DNA of 64,000 bases from [Mycobacterium] crassicus (GTDB lineage Bacteria; Actinomycetota; Actinomycetes; Mycobacteriales; Mycobacteriaceae): NCBI RefSeq assembly GCF_020181615.1, contig NZ_CP084029.1, positions 888,846 to 952,845 of the forward strand, written 5' to 3'. The notes below the pieces were generated by a model, which saw only the letters and a program-made list of their open reading frames with translations, had not been told where the DNA came from and ran no database searches. Positions 36,525 to 45,558 of this stretch are shown piece after piece. A program made the translations under genes and the position numbers. Positions within the stretch are counted from its first letter, which is position 1. Each line of letters begins with the position of its first letter.

Positions 36525-39500
36525 CGAGGACCCGGCCTCGCGTATTGCTGGATCGCGTGGTTCTGGTAGGCGGTCTCGTTGGCCAGCTGCTCGTCGGTGC
36601 GGTTCCGCCCCTCAACGGTGATGTTCGTCGTGTTGTTGGTGGTGTTGGCGCCTGCCTGCTGACCGCCCTGCTTGCGGGCATCTTCGGGGTTCGGCAGCGT
36701 CGATTGGCCAGCCATGTTCTTGCCCGCAGGCCGGGCACCGGCGAAGCCCGACGCGATGCGCCCGAACCACGAGTTGCCCATGTCGGCCAGCGGTGACTCA
36801 CGCGTCGTGAACGTGTTCAACAGGCCGCCGACACCGATGCCCGCAAGCTGGCCGCCGTAGCCGATGGCCCGATTGATCAGCTGGATACCCTTCTGGGCGG
36901 CCATCCCCGCGCCGGGCGCCAAGACATCGAGAGCTGACGCCGCGGTCATCATGGCGTCCAGCGGCATGCCGCCGATACCCTGCGCACCGTCACCACCAGC
37001 ACCGACAGACGGCGACAGGGCCGTCGGTGCCAGACCGCTACCACCGCCGGGACCGCGCGCCGTGGCGATCCCGATGGGCGCCGGCATCGGCACACCGCCG
37101 CCGAGCGCTCCGGGAACCGACGATGCGAGGCCCTGCCCGGCGCCGGGCACCAGACCGGGCAGCGGCAGCGAAGCGCCGTCGCCGGCGATCGCCGCGCCGA
37201 CAGGGAGCTGCGGCCCGCCAGCAATCACAGACGGCGCCGACGCCCCGTACGCTCCGCTGTCGACGTGGCTGCTGCCGTAGCCACTTGGCACACCCGGGAC
37301 CGGCAACGAGGTCGACTGCCGGGTGTGGACGTGATTCTGGTGCTCGGCGTAGGAGCCTTCCCCGTAATCGGCGTAGTAGCCGGTCGTCGGGTTACCGTTC
37401 CCGCCGAGCCCGACCTTGCCCATCGTCGTCGGGTTCTGCCAGATGATCTGCTCGAGCCCCGGCGTTCCCGATGCGATCGACGCCATGTAATTGGCCAGGT
37501 TCTGCATGTTCGCGACCGGCCCGGACCAGTCGATGCCCCGGTTCAATCCCTGCGGGTTCGGGGCATAACCGGCCTCGTGGCGGTCAGATTCCTGGTGGTC
37601 GGCGTAGGTGGACGCCTTGACGCCGAACGCCTGCTCCATGTCGTGGACCCACTGCGGGAACTGCGGCCCGGATGAGCCGTATCCGCCAGTGTTAGTGCCC
37701 GCGGGCAGCCCGTACGGGGTGACATTGCGGCCGAGCCCGCCACTGGCGATCGCCGCAGCGGCCGGCATCGCACCAGCCATGCCCGCCGCCACGCCCCCGC
37801 CAGCACCAGCACCGCCCGCGAACGCCACCGCCTGCAATGCGCCCAGCGCCGGTGCAAACGCCAGGTTCGCCACGAACTTCGTCAGGTTCTCCGCGATCCC
37901 CGGCAGGCCCTTGCTGATGCCGAAGTCCTGATCGATTTTCGCGCCGATCTGCTCCAGTTCACCGGTGTGTTTCTGCAGGTTCTTGTAGTGCTGCTCGGTG
38001 GCTTTCGCCTCAGCCTCCCGCAACGCCCGTTCCGCTTGCAGCACATTGTTTTTCGCGCCAACAAGTGTCGACTGCGCGACGTTCTCCTTCGACTCCAACT
38101 CCAGCAGCCGTAGGCGAGCTTCCTCGACCCGAGTCCGGGCATTGAGGATGGAGGTGTTGTCGGTCGGACCGAGGCTCGTTCCGGCAACCGGATTGGCCTG
38201 CAGTGACCACAACGACGGATCGAAGTACGGGGGCGGCTCGGCCGCCTTGCCGCCCTTCTTCTTGCCACCACCGGCATCGCCGGACAGTCCCGGTGCCGGC
38301 AAGATCGGCGATCCGGCCGGGCCCGGCACAAACGGGACGGCGTCTCCGCCGATCACGTCCGGCGCCGATGGATACCAATCCTTGTAGAAGTTCGGCGCTG
38401 GCGCTGCAGGAGCCGGGGTCGACGGACCTGGCTTGTCCTTCCCGAAACCGAACCAGTCCCACGCATCACCGATGAGCACCCGACCCCACTGGCCGTTCTT
38501 GGCCTGATTCGTGATGTTGCGTGAATCGTTGGGGTTCAGCCTGTCCCGCCAATCGACAGCCTCAAGCCCGGCGAGCAGCGCCGCGACCGGTCCCAGGGCG
38601 GCGGTGATCTTCGATGCACCGCTCGCTGCGCTGGCCGGCAAAGTCTTCGACAGCAGCGTCTCGACCTTGCCCAGATTGTCGGTCAGATCGGCGACACCCT
38701 TGATGGTCGTCCACGCGACGAACGCACCCACTACCGTGCCGACTCCGACCGCGACCATGCCGAGGTGGTCGCTGACGAAACCGACCGCGCCGGCCAGCGA
38801 CTCCGCTACCGACACACCCTGCTCGAAGAATCGCCGGATGTCATCCCGATGATCGTTAACCCACTTGCCGAGCTCATCGATCTTGCCGGTCAGGGCGGTA
38901 ACCGCATCCTTGAGCGTGTTTGCATCGTCGGTGGGCTGACCAAACAACGCGCCCAGGAAGTTCGCGCCAAGCCGCGCGACCGCGGTCTGCATGTTCGAGA
39001 TCGACCCCTCGAGGGAGTCGCCAGCGGACTTGGCGAACCCGGACGCGTTGGTCTCCACCGCCCGCATCAGGTCCTCGAGCCCGACCTTGCCGTCGGAGAT
39101 CATCTTCTGCAGCTCAGCGCCGGTGACGCCGAGCTGGGCCTGTAGCCAAGGCAGGATCGGCAGGTTGCGCAGCTGGTTGCTGATCTGCTCCATCGACACC
39201 TTGCCGGTGTTGGCGACCTGCAGGAACGCGTCACCGATGTTGTCGATGCCATCGCCGGTGAACCCCGCCGCGTCAGTGACCACGGTCATGAACCGCTTCA
39301 GGTCACCGGTGTTCGACGACAGCGCGCGAGTGGACAGACCAAACGCGGCATCGAGGGAGAACGGTGTGCCCTGCACGACGTCGTTGACGGTGTCCATGAC
39401 CGCCTTGACATCGAGCTCGGCCTTTCCCGTGGACGCCAGGGTCTTGTTGAGGTTGTCCAGACGGTGCTTGGCGGAATCGATCGCCTCATACCGCTGGAAA

Positions 39501-40099
39501 CCCTTGGTCAGCGCGTACCCGATACCGCCGACCACCGCGGCTACACCGGCGGTCGCGGTAGCCAGGCCGGCGGTGATACCGGCGCCCATAGCGCGGCCGG
39601 CCAGCACGCCGGCCATCGACCCCGATGACTCGGCCTCAGACTTCAGGTCCGCGAAGTAGCCGCCCACCCGGGAACGGCTGAACCCACTACTGAATCCGGA
39701 CCCGAACGCCGAGCTGGCTTTCCGGGCCTGGTCTTCGTAGTCCTTGAGGTCGTTGATCGTCTGCCGGATGGCCTGAGATTCCTTGCGCCGCGCCGTCTCA
39801 AGCCGCTCGGTCTCGCGGACAATCCGGGTGGTGTTGCCCGACTCCTGCGCAGCGTTGAGCTGCTCCTGGACCGTCTTGACCCGGCCGGCGGCGTCGGCGA
39901 CCTTGTCGTAGGAGTTGACGACCTTGTTGGCCGAGCTGCGCACCGCGGATTCACCGGAGGCGAACCCCTCGGTGAGGCTGCCCGACAGGTCCTTGCCGAT
40001 CTTGCCGCCAAGCTCGGTGAAAACCCGCTCGACCTGGTCGGCGACGTGCTTGAACGATGCTTCGTCGGCTTTCGCGCCAATGGGGACGGCAACAGGCAC
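36521..40099 (-). CDS. Tape measure protein
   Basis: 1192 residues, the largest gene in the prophage. It has N-terminal coiled coil (about 60-130), a conserved tape-measure core (LRNLPILPWLQAQLGVTGAELQKMISDGKVGLEDLMRAVE), membrane-like Ala/Gly helices (about 165-205, 740-800) and a Gly/Pro-rich C-terminal part. It sets tail length and is a channel-forming candidate on ejection. At about 3 bases per 1.5 angstrom of tail it implies a tail of roughly 170-180 nm (inference from family behaviour). Confidence 0.9.
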   Translation of the reverse strand: MPVAVPIGAKADEASFKHVADQVERVFTELGGKIGKDLSGSLTEGFASGESAVRSSANKVVNSYDKVADAAGRVKTVQEQLNAAQESGNTTRIVRETERLETARRKESQAIRQTINDLKDYEDQARKASSAFGSGFSSGFSRSRVGGYFADLKSEAESSGSMAGVLAGRAMGAGITAGLATATAGVAAVVGGIGYALTKGFQRYEAIDSAKHRLDNLNKTLASTGKAELDVKAVMDTVNDVVQGTPFSLDAAFGLSTRALSSNTGDLKRFMTVVTDAAGFTGDGIDNIGDAFLQVANTGKVSMEQISNQLRNLPILPWLQAQLGVTGAELQKMISDGKVGLEDLMRAVETNASGFAKSAGDSLEGSISNMQTAVARLGANFLGALFGQPTDDANTLKDAVTALTGKIDELGKWVNDHRDDIRRFFEQGVSVAESLAGAVGFVSDHLGMVAVGVGTVVGAFVAWTTIKGVADLTDNLGKVETLLSKTLPASAASGASKITAALGPVAALLAGLEAVDWRDRLNPNDSRNITNQAKNGQWGRVLIGDAWDWFGFGKDKPGPSTPAPAAPAPNFYKDWYPSAPDVIGGDAVPFVPGPAGSPILPAPGLSGDAGGGKKKGGKAAEPPPYFDPSLWSLQANPVAGTSLGPTDNTSILNARTRVEEARLRLLELESKENVAQSTLVGAKNNVLQAERALREAEAKATEQHYKNLQKHTGELEQIGAKIDQDFGISKGLPGIAENLTKFVANLAFAPALGALQAVAFAGGAGAGGGVAAGMAGAMPAAAAIASGGLGRNVTPYGLPAGTNTGGYGSSGPQFPQWVHDMEQAFGVKASTYADHQESDRHEAGYAPNPQGLNRGIDWSGPVANMQNLANYMASIASGTPGLEQIIWQNPTTMGKVGLGGNGNPTTGYYADYGEGSYAEHQNHVHTRQSTSLPVPGVPSGYGSSHVDSGAYGASAPSVIAGGPQLPVGAAIAGDGASLPLPGLVPGAGQGLASSVPGALGGGVPMPAPIGIATARGPGGGSGLAPTALSPSVGAGGDGAQGIGGMPLDAMMTAASALDVLAPGAGMAAQKGIQLINRAIGYGGQLAGIGVGGLLNTFTTRESPLADMGNSWFGRIASGFAGARPAGKNMAGQSTLPNPEDARKQGGQQAGANTTNNTTNITVEGRNRTDEQLANETAYQNHAIQQYARPGPR

Positions 40100-40102
40100 T
40101 AC

Positions 40103-40528
40103 TCACCACCTTTCATCGTCACTGGATTCATCACCGGTGTCGTCACCGAAGACCTGAGACAGCAGGCCACCGAATTCCCGCTCTTGGAACTGAGTCTCGG
40201 CTTCCTCTTGGGCCGCCTGCTCGGCGCGCTCAGCCGCGGAAACGAAGATTTCCGGCTCGTATTCGTAGTCAGTGCCAACGTATTTCGAGGCCCGGTACAA
40301 GGTGACTTCCTTGTGGATCTCCTTGAGCATCCGCATCCACAGGGGAAATTCGCCGTCGAGCAATGCGGTTGCGTACGGGCCGTCGCGCCGCGGGTGCCGC
40401 AGCAGTGCAAGCAGCTTCCTCGAGGACATGCGACCGCGGTGCCAGTCGGCGATATCGTGGCCACGATCGTCGAGTTCAGCCTCAATCGCTGTCGGCTGCT
40501 GGCGCCATACCGCTATCGCTATCAGCAC
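40103..40528 (-). CDS. Tail assembly chaperone, second (T) frame
   Basis: 141 residues in the alternative frame overlapping the end of the 183-residue chaperone. In lambda-like tails the second frame is expressed as a fusion by programmed frameshift and recruits tape measure protein. The in-frame GTG at 40528 has no Shine-Dalgarno, which favours frameshift expression. The C-terminus is acidic. Confidence 0.75.
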   Translation of the reverse strand: MLIAIAVWRQQPTAIEAELDDRGHDIADWHRGRMSSRKLLALLRHPRRDGPYATALLDGEFPLWMRMLKEIHKEVTLYRASKYVGTDYEYEPEIFVSAAERAEQAAQEEAETQFQEREFGGLLSQVFGDDTGDESSDDERW

Positions 40529-41033
40529 TTTTCGAGTCGGCTTCCCGCCACTTCCTCAGTGCGTGCGCCTGACGTCCCCAGACCAGGGAGATCTCATTGA
40601 AGTTGCCGCCGCCTTTGCGGAACCGTGCGGCGCCGTCCTTGCCCCACAGCACGATCCCGAGTCGCTCCGACCACGTCGGCCGGATCAGCTTGCCGTCCTT
40701 CTGATGCGGCTCGATCAGATCACCGGGCCGGGCCGCCCGGATGAGCGTGCCGTCCGACGTCCGCACCTCGGGCACCTCGGGTTCGCGGTCGTAGTCCCGG
40801 ATTTCGTGCAGCAGTTGCTCGTAGCGGTCCTGCTGTTCGGGGTCGAACAGATCCTTGTGCGGAATCTCGAACAGTTCGCCTTCGGGATGCTTCGCGTCGG
40901 GCTTCACCCGCCGGAATTCGCTGGCCAGGAAAGACAGTGCCTCGCTGGCTTGCTCGCGCGCATCGACGGCGTTGACGACGTGCAGGCGCTTCTCCGGCTC
41001 GGGGATACGCGCGGTCTCGGGGTTCTCGGTCAT
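40482..41033 (-). CDS. Tail assembly chaperone, first (G) frame
   Basis: 183 residues, charged and helical, no membrane segment. The position between the major tail protein and the tape measure, and the overlapping second frame, identify the G/GT chaperone pair of long-tailed phages. The final ~15 residues (ADSDSGMAPAADSD) lie in the overlap and are lost in the fusion product. Confidence 0.8.
   Translation of the reverse strand: MTENPETARIPEPEKRLHVVNAVDAREQASEALSFLASEFRRVKPDAKHPEGELFEIPHKDLFDPEQQDRYEQLLHEIRDYDREPEVPEVRTSDGTLIRAARPGDLIEPHQKDGKLIRPTWSERLGIVLWGKDGAARFRKGGGNFNEISLVWGRQAHALRKWREADSKSADSDSGMAPAADSD
40529..40532 (-). other. Predicted programmed +1 (or -2) frameshift site
   Basis: The minus strand reads TCG AAA AGT in the first frame. 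The second frame reads CGA AAA GTG and is open from a TGA 24 bases upstream. A Lys-tRNA on AAA can slip one base forward on AAAA and keep full pairing, giving ...ADSK-VLIAIAV. A -1 slip here would meet a stop after two codons. Confidence 0.5.
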
Positions 41034-41088
41034 GGGGCTGTGTGTCCTTTCGGGGCTGTGGGCGGCTGTGAAAATCGGGCTGTGGTGA

Positions 41089-41133
41089 CCGGGGTGGTGT
41101 GGACCTCACAGCCCGACACCCACACCACCCCGG
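41089..41133 (-). terminator. Perfect 14-bp hairpin between major tail gene and chaperones
   Basis: CCGGGGTGGTGTGG and CCACACCACCCCGG enclose a 17-base loop, 11 bp after the major tail stop. It would dampen transcription into the low-abundance tail genes after the high-abundance tube gene. Confidence 0.65.
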
Positions 41134-41143
41134 GGCCTCGTTG

Positions 41144-42235
41144 TTAGGTGATGGTCACCGAGCCGGACGGCTGCGAGGTCGCCGTCTTGCCGTTGGCGTC
41201 AGTGACCTTGGCGCGCAACTTCACCGAGCCCGCGGACAGGCCGGTGAACGTCAGCGTGGTGGTGCCGCCCGAGACGGTGCCCGTCGCGCTGGACAGAGTG
41301 CCGGCAGACCAGGTCGACCCGTTGTCGGTGGACACATCGCCGCCGTAGCTGTACGGGGTCTGGCCGCCCGTTGGGGTGTCGAACGCCAGCGTCGCCTTGC
41401 CGCTGGTGGTCGCCGCCGCCACCGGAGCCGCCCCGCCGAACACCGGAACGCCACCGAGCGCAACCCAGGCGTCGCCGCCGATCCAGTCGTACTTGATGAC
41501 CGGCACGTACTCGCCGTCGACCATCGCCATGAAAATGCCGTCCGGCAGCGGCTTGAACGTCAGCTCGGCGGCGTCGGCGTCCTTCTTGCCCATCTGGGCG
41601 TCGCCGATCTTGTTGAGCTTCGACAACGCGTACCCGGTGCAGGTGTACAGCGTCTTGCCGCCCTTACGGCGGGCCCGCAGCAACAGCACCTGCCGTTCGA
41701 CCGGGTCGGCGCCAATCGGCTTGCCCCAGCCGGCATCCTTGCCGCCGGGGGTCTCCACCAGCAGGGTGCCGTCAGCGAGCGACAGCGGCAGGTTGTTGCG
41801 CAGGCGCCGCAGCAGGGGCTTGGCGGTCTCCACACCGGTGAAGCTGAACGGCTCGTCTTCCTTGGTGATGTCGGAGTCGAACGGGAAGTTGTCCTGCTCG
41901 ATCATGTAGTCGTCGGTGTCGATGTTCGACGACTTCTTCGGCCCGTCGCCCTCCTTGAAGGCGCCCACGAGGTGGAAGCTCTCGTTGGGGTCCGGGTTGG
42001 GAATCCAGAAGCCCCCCTCGCGCTTGAACGCGAACAGGTCGTCGCGCAGCTGGCCGTCCGCGGCGAACGGCGAGAACTTCACGCTGCCGTCGGGGTTGTG
42101 CGGGGAGAGGTCGGTATCGGCGCCGCGGGCGTCGCGGATCAGCGCGGCGATGAGGCCGCCGCGCTCCAGGAAGCGCGGGTCGACGTCGTTGAAGCCTCCG
42201 GCCTTCCAGGTGGTGCCGGTCGAGGGTCGCGTCAT
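41144..42235 (-). CDS. Major tail (tube) protein with C-terminal Ig-like domain
   Basis: 363 residues. The N-terminal ~265 residues fit a tail-tube protein (start MTRPSTGTTWKAGGFN, beta-rich). The last ~90 residues (AATTSGKATLAFDTPTGGQTPY to SGSVTIT) are an Ig/fibronectin-like domain of the kind displayed on tail surfaces. An upstream gap of about 80 bp may hold its own promoter or strong ribosome-binding site. Confidence 0.8.
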   Translation of the reverse strand: MTRPSTGTTWKAGGFNDVDPRFLERGGLIAALIRDARGADTDLSPHNPDGSVKFSPFAADGQLRDDLFAFKREGGFWIPNPDPNESFHLVGAFKEGDGPKKSSNIDTDDYMIEQDNFPFDSDITKEDEPFSFTGVETAKPLLRRLRNNLPLSLADGTLLVETPGGKDAGWGKPIGADPVERQVLLLRARRKGGKTLYTCTGYALSKLNKIGDAQMGKKDADAAELTFKPLPDGIFMAMVDGEYVPVIKYDWIGGDAWVALGGVPVFGGAAPVAAATTSGKATLAFDTPTGGQTPYSYGGDVSTDNGSTWSAGTLSSATGTVSGGTTTLTFTGLSAGSVKLRAKVTDANGKTATSQPSGSVTIT

Positions 42236-42314
42236 GGTGACGGTTTCCTTTCATGGTGAATGAACCGGCCAATTGACGGTCCGGCGAAGGGGTACTGCAG
42301 GTGGGCTGTGAAAA

Positions 42315-42725
42315 TCAGGTGAAGTCGAGGTCGAGCTCGTAGACGGCCTTCATGCGGAAGACGCCGTCGGCGCGGTAGTCGCTGAGGCGTGGCTTCTGGT
42401 GCACGATCAGGCCGGCCGCGTTCGCAACGCCGCCGCCGTGCAGCGGTACGTCGAACAGTTCGTGCTTCAGCAGCAGGATGCGGCGGTGGGTGATCTCGCC
42501 TTCGTGTTCTGCGTCCTCTTGGGTCGCGGCGAACGTGTGCACGCTCAGTACCGCGTTGTCGCAGAACAAGGTCAGGTCGTCGGCGCCATCGATCCGGTTG
42601 ACCGACCGATACGGCAGCGGATCACCGTCGACGCGGTTGGGGCCACCCGGACCCAGCGGCGTGAGGTGGGCGAGCATGAACGCGATCGCATTGGGTGCCA
42701 CATACGGCGAGAGTTCGACGGTCAT
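42315..42725 (-). CDS. Tail terminator protein
   Basis: 136 residues. Length, the N-terminal APNAIAFMLAHLTPLG segment and the place after the HK97 gp10-like gene match phage tail terminators, which cap the tube and join it to the head. The start overlaps the upstream stop (ATGA). Confidence 0.65.
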   Translation of the reverse strand: MTVELSPYVAPNAIAFMLAHLTPLGPGGPNRVDGDPLPYRSVNRIDGADDLTLFCDNAVLSVHTFAATQEDAEHEGEITHRRILLLKHELFDVPLHGGGVANAAGLIVHQKPRLSDYRADGVFRMKAVYELDLDFT

Positions 42726-43069
42726 TTGCGCGGCTTGTTGATGACGTCGCCGGCCGTGCCACCGAACGCGATCGCGGTCTTGGCGGCCACAGCGAACTCC
42801 GGTGTAGGCGAGGATCCGCCGGTGCCGTCCTCGATCCAGTGGGCCTTGAAGTTGTCGTTGACGATCCGAACGTTGCCTCGCCGGTCCTCGTCGACATACC
42901 AGGCAGCAGCGTAATCACCGTGATCGACCGGCGACTCACCTTTGGCGTGTGCGACCATCTTCTTGGCCAGATCACGCTTCGCCGCCTTCGCCTCAGCAGC
43001 ATTCTGGATCGCGTCCTCGATCTCGGACTGCGGAACACCCAGAGCCACCAACGGATTCGCCTTTGCCAT
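42722..43069 (-). CDS. HK97 gp10-like neck protein
   Basis: 115 residues. PVDHGDYAAAWYV and AHWIEDGTG are the typical gp10-like core segments (helix, then strand with H-W-x-E-x-G-T). It belongs to the head-tail joining set and sits between stopper and terminator. Confidence 0.7.
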   Translation of the reverse strand: MAKANPLVALGVPQSEIEDAIQNAAEAKAAKRDLAKKMVAHAKGESPVDHGDYAAAWYVDEDRRGNVRIVNDNFKAHWIEDGTGGSSPTPEFAVAAKTAIAFGGTAGDVINKPRK

Positions 43070-43071
43070 GC

Positions 43072-43479
43072 TCAGCCTCCGTTCCGCTGGCCGATGCAGA
43101 ACACATGGTCCTCGCGGCCTTCGTCGTCGTATTCGAGGCTGGCGCGGCTCTGCACCGGGAACTTCTTCCCGCCGAACTCCAACCAGCAGTCCGCGGTGAC
43201 ATCAGCGACGGCGATCGGGGCGGCTTGGCCGTTGCGATCGACGGCCGGGATCATGCCGCGGGAGACCGGCATCAAGCACCAGGCGACCTCGAGCACGGTT
43301 CGGGTCTCGGTGTCTCTGATGGTTGCCAGTCCGCCGGTCGAGTCCTGAATTTCGAACAGGCAGTTGGCGACCCATACCGTCACGTCGGTTCCGCCGGCAG
43401 ACCGCCGGAACTCGTTGAGCGTCGATGCCGGCACCGTGCGGCCGATACCGACGCGCTGCCCACCGAGCCGGTCGAGCAT
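43072..43479 (-). CDS. Head-tail stopper-like protein
   Basis: 135 residues from ATG 43479, which overlaps the upstream adaptor stop (TGATG); an in-frame start at 43503 lies in the neighbour and is less likely. Beta-rich, ending in LEYDDEGREDHVFCIGQR. Assigned from order (adaptor, stopper, gp10-like, terminator). Confidence 0.6.
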   Translation of the reverse strand: MLDRLGGQRVGIGRTVPASTLNEFRRSAGGTDVTVWVANCLFEIQDSTGGLATIRDTETRTVLEVAWCLMPVSRGMIPAVDRNGQAAPIAVADVTADCWLEFGGKKFPVQSRASLEYDDEGREDHVFCIGQRNGG

Positions 43480-43841
43480 CAGTAATCGCCCGCCTTGAAG
43501 CATCCGCGGGGACCGGCGCGCAGCGGCAACCCCAGCATCCGCCGGTGCCGATCGGTGATGAACCGCTCCAGAGCGGCCCGGTCGATCGTTGCCGACCGGG
43601 TGCGGTGTGCCGCAGTCTTGGTGAACGACACCACTGGGCCGAGCTCGCCTGCCAGCAGCGAATCCCGGGTTACCTCGAAGCAGACGAGCTGCGCGGCAGG
43701 ATCATCGGCTGCGATGTCGGGCTTGTGGTCCTGGATCCACTCCGAGACCACTGTCAGCAGCGACGCCGCCACCGGGTCAGACGCCCATGCGGGATTCTTG
43801 GCCCAGTCGGCGAACGCCGCTGCTGACAGGAAATCGGCCAC
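43479..43841 (-). CDS. Head-tail adaptor-like protein
   Basis: 120 residues, helical N-terminus (FLSAAAFADWAKNPAW, VAASLLTVVSEWIQDHKPDI) as in gp6-type connectors that bind the portal ring from outside. It follows the 132-residue gene with 3 bp between. Confidence 0.6.
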   Translation of the reverse strand: MADFLSAAAFADWAKNPAWASDPVAASLLTVVSEWIQDHKPDIAADDPAAQLVCFEVTRDSLLAGELGPVVSFTKTAAHRTRSATIDRAALERFITDRHRRMLGLPLRAGPRGCFKAGDY

Positions 43842-43844
43842 GGG

Positions 43845-44243
43845 TCAGTCCGTGGCGTCGATCAGGGCCCAGAGCTCGTCCTTGGTCTGAGCGTCCAGCT
43901 CCGCACGGTCGAAGCCGCGCGCGCTGAGCCAATCGACCAGGACGTCTTTGGTGGCGATCCGGGCCGGCCGGTCACCGGCCGGATCCGGCTGACCCGTCGG
44001 CTCGTTAGCATCTTCCGGCTCGCCTTCGCCCTCGATTACAGCTTCGGTTTCCGGCTCGCCTTCGCCCTCGATTACAGCCGACTCGTCAGCGACAGGCGGA
44101 TCCACGCCGATCGCACCGACCTTGAAGCCACGTTCGGCCTCATCATCAGTCAACTCGACCGCGTCGCCGAAGAAGGCCCGACGCCGCTTACCAGCAGGCG
44201 TCACGTACTCCCACGTCGCCGCGGTGATCACGTGCACTGTCAT
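43845..44243 (-). CDS. Acidic protein after major capsid, with tandem AVIEGEGEPE repeat
   Basis: 132 residues. The N-terminus (TVHVITAATWEYVTPAGKRR) is a beta-strand segment, the middle has a 12-residue repeat rich in Glu, and the C-terminal VDWLSARGFDRAELDAQTKDEL looks like a Rho-N/SAP-type helix-extended domain. A role in capsid or connector assembly is inferred from place. Confidence 0.55.
   Translation of the reverse strand: MTVHVITAATWEYVTPAGKRRRAFFGDAVELTDDEAERGFKVGAIGVDPPVADESAVIEGEGEPETEAVIEGEGEPEDANEPTGQPDPAGDRPARIATKDVLVDWLSARGFDRAELDAQTKDELWALIDATD
44013..44078. repeat. 30-bp perfect direct repeat with 36-bp period inside a CDS
   Basis: Copies at 44013-44042 and 44049-44078 are identical and encode the Glu-rich 12-residue repeat. 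In-frame slippage could change copy number. Confidence 0.8.
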
Positions 44244-44255
44244 GTCAGACCTCGC

Positions 44256-45161
44256 CTAACCCTGCAGTCCAGTGACCTTCTTGAGCGCGTGCGGGTCCGT
44301 GACGCCCATGATCGGCAGCACCGAGGACTGGACCCAGTTCCGCCTGGTCTTGGGCTCGCGCCAGGTCTCGGTCTGCAGTTGCTGCTCGTAGTCGAGGAAC
44401 CCGACCCCACCACGAACAGCTGCGTAGGCAGAGCCGGCAGTGACACGGTTCGACCGGAACATGCTGATGTCCGCATCCTTGAGAATCGTGTCGAGATCAG
44501 GGCCGTAAGCGATCCGCAGGTCGGCGTACTGCCGCGGATTCACCACCCACACGTTGTAGGTGTAGCCGAGCTCTTCGACATCAGCAGCGAGCTGCGCGGT
44601 GATGATGTCCGCGAACGGACGCTCGTTGTTCGGGGTCGGCGTGGTGCCCGTCAGGGTGACGTTGCCCCAGTCGTTGCCCGGAACCACGCCGGCGCCACCG
44701 AGGCTGGTGATGACGGCCTCCAGCACGGCGACAGTCCGCTGGTTGATCTTGCGCACCAGCGTATTCGCCAACTGCCGCGTGAGCCGATCCATCTGGGCGC
44801 GGTCATTGCGCCGGATAGCCTCATCGGACATCCAGTACTTTCCACCCCAGTCCTCGGACTTCGCGACCTCGGGCTCGGTGCGCTCACCCTGAACGATCGC
44901 GTACTCATCCGACGGTCCGCGCTGCTCCACGTCGTTCTTGGTGTACAGCTCGTTGATCCGAATGACGTCGTAGATGATCGCCCCGGCAGTGGTGCTCGCG
45001 CCCGAAGACGAGAACAGCTCCGGCGCAATGAACTGCTGCAGCGTCAGGTCGGACAGCCGCTTGGTGATCCGGCCGGGCTGGTTGTAAGCCAGGTCGACCG
45101 AAATCTGGTTGTTGTTGATGACCGGCGCGCCCAGCGGGTACGCCACAGGAGAAGTTGCCAT
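44256..45161 (-). CDS. Major capsid protein
   Basis: 301 residues with no large delta domain. The pattern SDEAIRRNDRAQMDRLTRQLANTLVRKIN (spine helix) and VWVVNPRQYADLR, then FLDYEQQLQTETW, fits HK97-fold coat proteins. It lies directly after the decoration protein and protease/scaffold gene. A separate scaffold is expected because no N-terminal propeptide is seen. Confidence 0.8.
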   Translation of the reverse strand: MATSPVAYPLGAPVINNNQISVDLAYNQPGRITKRLSDLTLQQFIAPELFSSSGASTTAGAIIYDVIRINELYTKNDVEQRGPSDEYAIVQGERTEPEVAKSEDWGGKYWMSDEAIRRNDRAQMDRLTRQLANTLVRKINQRTVAVLEAVITSLGGAGVVPGNDWGNVTLTGTTPTPNNERPFADIITAQLAADVEELGYTYNVWVVNPRQYADLRIAYGPDLDTILKDADISMFRSNRVTAGSAYAAVRGGVGFLDYEQQLQTETWREPKTRRNWVQSSVLPIMGVTDPHALKKVTGLQG

Positions 45162-45176
45162 GTTGGTCTGCCCTTC

Positions 45177-45554
45177 CTAGTAGAGGCTGATCTCGGCGTC
45201 GGCGCCATCGGCCGCCGCGGTGAGTGCGTATCCGACTGCTTTGCCGGAGTCGAGCGCCTTCGCCTTGCCGGCGGTGCCGACCTCGACCTCGGCGAATGCA
45301 GTGATCGCGCCGTCAGCTGTCACGTGCGTCACGCGCGAATTGCCGCGCGCCACACCGACGATCTCGCCGCTCGCCGCGTCGTACTTCGACACGCCACACA
45401 CCCGGCCCGCAGCGTCGGCGGGAGCTACTGCGATATTCCCCGTCCCGGTGCGGTTTCCGCTGATCTTCAAGAACCGCTTACCCGTGACGGAAGCCGTTGC
45501 TCGTCCGGTGATGTCCCGGCCCGGCTCGTACACGCCCACGTTCTCGTTGGCCAT
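45177..45554 (-). CDS. Head decoration protein (DUF2190-like)
   Basis: 125 residues from ATG 45554; GGAAGGG lies upstream. It contains the small beta-rich fold of capsid decoration proteins (GRDITGRATASVTGKRFLKISG, ending AEISLY). It overlaps the protease/scaffold stop by a few bases and precedes the coat gene. Confidence 0.7.
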   Translation of the reverse strand: MANENVGVYEPGRDITGRATASVTGKRFLKISGNRTGTGNIAVAPADAAGRVCGVSKYDAASGEIVGVARGNSRVTHVTADGAITAFAEVEVGTAGKAKALDSGKAVGYALTAAADGADAEISLY

Positions 45555-45558
45555 TGAT

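Noticed and set aside
34875..36569. 564-codon plus-strand frame across the distal tail gene
   Set aside because: It is exactly antisense to a well-placed tail gene and has low-complexity Val/Gly/Asp/Arg composition.
43981..44090. Possible CRISPR-like repeat
   Set aside because: There are only two copies, with a 6-bp spacer, and they lie in frame within a coding sequence; this is a coding tandem repeat.
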